64,000 nucleotides of DNA. It comes from Chloroflexota bacterium. Its GTDB lineage: Bacteria > Chloroflexota > Dehalococcoidia > DSTF01 > RBG-16-68-14. The stretch spans positions 1 through 64,000 of the forward strand of contig JAJCYW010000021.1 in the NCBI GenBank assembly GCA_029262675.1. The letters are read 5' to 3'. The position numbers and the translations under genes are program-made. Shown here in pieces: positions 62,457-64,000 of the stretch. A model generated the notes under the pieces. The model was not told where the DNA came from and searched no databases. It saw only the letters and a program-made list of their open reading frames with translations. Every line of letters starts with the position of its first letter. Position 1 is the first letter of the stretch.

Positions 62457-63578
62457 TTACCCGGCCGCCGAGGCCGGCAGTCGCAGTGCGTCCAGCAGGC
62501 GGTCCGTTTGCTCTGGCGTGCCGGCGCTGAAGCGCAGGCAGTCGCGGAGTCCGTCGCTGTCGAAGTAGCGGACGAAAACGCCCTGCCGCGCCAGGCGCGC
62601 GTGTGTGGCGGCGCCATCGCCATTGTGTAGGCGGGCGAAGACGAAGTTAGCGGCGGACGGATAGAGCGTCATCGTCTCCAGCACCGCGAGTGCGTCCGAC
62701 AGCCGCTTCCGCTCTGTCACGATTGCCTCGACGCGCTCCATCAGCAACTCGCGGTCGTCCAGAGAGGCCAGCATCGCCACTTCCGCGGCGATGTTCGGCG
62801 TGTAGGGCGGCTTCATCTGCATCAATAGCTCGGCGAGCGCTTGCGGCATAATACCATAGCCCGCCCGCAGGCCGGCCAGGGCGGCCCATTTGCTAAACGT
62901 GCGCAGGACGACGAGGTTCTCGCGCTGCGGGACGAGGTGCGCGACACTGCCTCCGGAGAACTCCACGTACGCTTCGTCAATGACGACCAGTAGGCCGGTG
63001 GCGAGCAGAGCTTCCAGGTCGCCTGCGGCAAGCGGGTTGCCGGTTGGGTTGTTCGGCGAGGCAACGAAGATCGCCTTCGCGTCGCTTGCGGCAGCCGCGA
63101 TTCCGTCGACGTCGAGCGCGTAGCCGTCGGTCCGCGGCACGCTGACTATGCGTCCGCCGGCCACGCGTGTGGAGAATCCGTACATGCCGAACGTTGGCGG
63201 GCACTCGATGACGCCATCGCCGGGGCCGACCACCGCCCGCAACAGCAGGTCGATCAGCTCATCGCTGCCAGCGCCGGCGACGACGTGCGCCGCGCCGACG
63301 CCAGTGTATTCGCTGAGAGCCGTTCGCAGCGCGCGCTGCTGCGGGTCGGGGTAGCGGTGGTAATCGCGGAACGCGGCCAGCGCCTGCACAGTGCCCGGCG
63401 ACGGGCCATACGGGTTCTCGTTTCCGTCCAGCTTGACGATATCGTCCGGTGCGATGCCGAGCCGCTCCGCCAGCACGTCCGTTGGCTCGATAGGCGCGTA
63501 GCCCAGCAACTCCAGCAGGTGCGGCTGAACGAGGCTGAGGACGCCCGTAGCGGTGCCAGCTGTCGTGTCGGATGCCAT
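62457..63578 (-). CDS. hisC: Histidinol-phosphate aminotransferase
   Basis: MASDTTAGTATGVLSLVQPHLLELLGYAPIEPTDVLAERLGIAPDDIVKLDGNENPYGPSPGTVQALAAFRDYHRYPDP...TFSKWAALAGLRAGYG. Confidence 0.94.
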   Translation of the reverse strand: MASDTTAGTATGVLSLVQPHLLELLGYAPIEPTDVLAERLGIAPDDIVKLDGNENPYGPSPGTVQALAAFRDYHRYPDPQQRALRTALSEYTGVGAAHVVAGAGSDELIDLLLRAVVGPGDGVIECPPTFGMYGFSTRVAGGRIVSVPRTDGYALDVDGIAAAASDAKAIFVASPNNPTGNPLAAGDLEALLATGLLVVIDEAYVEFSGGSVAHLVPQRENLVVLRTFSKWAALAGLRAGYGIMPQALAELLMQMKPPYTPNIAAEVAMLASLDDRELLMERVEAIVTERKRLSDALAVLETMTLYPSAANFVFARLHNGDGAATHARLARQGVFVRYFDSDGLRDCLRFSAGTPEQTDRLLDALRLPASAAG

Positions 63579-63618
63579 GATGCGGCCAGTATAGCTAACG
63601 GGCGGCGGCGCGGACGCG

Positions 63619-64000
63619 CTAGACGCTCGAGTCGTCGCCGTCGCCTTCGAGCCGTAGCTCGATGCTGCGGGCGTGGGCAGTGAAGCCTTCCGCCCGGGCG
63701 ATGCGGGCGGCGGCCGGACCGATCCGGCGCAGCTCCTCTTCGCCGACGGCGACGACGCTGGTTCCTTTGAGGAAGTCTGACACGCCCAGCGGCGAGGCGA
63801 AGCGGGCGGTGCCCATCGTGGGCATGGCGTGGCTGGGGCCGGCCGTGTAGTCGCCCAGCGACTCCGGCGACATCTCGCCGACGAAGACGCCGCCCGCGTT
63901 GCGCACACGCTTGGCCCACTGCGGCGCGTCAGCCACAGCTAGGCACAGGTGCTCCGGTGCGAACTCGTCACCGAGCTCAAACGCTTCGTCGAGCGAGTCA
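63619..64000 (-). CDS. hisD: Histidinol dehydrogenase (C-terminal part; runs off the window end)
   Basis: [83 protein letters not shown]. Confidence 0.94.
   Translation of the reverse strand, partial: DSLDEAFELGDEFAPEHLCLAVADAPQWAKRVRNAGGVFVGEMSPESLGDYTAGPSHAMPTMGTARFASPLGVSDFLKGTSVVAVGEEELRRIGPAAARIARAEGFTAHARSIELRLEGDGDDSSV

Noticed and set aside
1-64000. tRNA, rRNA, CRISPR, prophage and transposase genes
   Set aside because: Scanned for T-loop motifs, regular repeat-spacer patterns and DDE/recombinase signatures; none recognised.

Overview
GC-rich bacterial chromosomal window; a Chloroflexota/Dehalococcoidia-like origin is a guess from gene content and style. Most of it is densely packed housekeeping genes: a nuoA-C-D-H-J-K-L-M-N locus with no Fe-S or flavin subunit genes, ybeY, dnaX-ybaB-recR-recO, two FmdB-type zinc ribbons, polyprenyl synthase, tatD, metG, rsmI, guaB-like, prmC-prfA, glcDEF-like, hflX, purD-E-B-C-S and hisB-C-D. 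The least ordinary parts are: (1) about 7.0-12.8 kb, where two secreted propeller-like paralogs flank two lipoprotein genes that share a near-identical promoter/leader but have unrelated C-termini, with truncated secretory leaders and a gene-end relic at the junctions; (2) about 50.6-53.5 kb, where a cyclic-di-GMP-I (GEMM) riboswitch-like RNA precedes a FliA-like sigma factor and an HD-GYP protein, followed by an unannotated 31-aa hydrophobic ORF with its own promoter, Shine-Dalgarno and terminator-like signals; (3) a partial gene-end duplication at 2.3-2.65 kb; (4) enzymes with altered signature motifs (MetRS, class A beta-lactamase-like protein, J-like domain, RF1). I saw no tRNA, rRNA, CRISPR array, transposase or integrase. 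All family calls come from reading motifs, without database searches.
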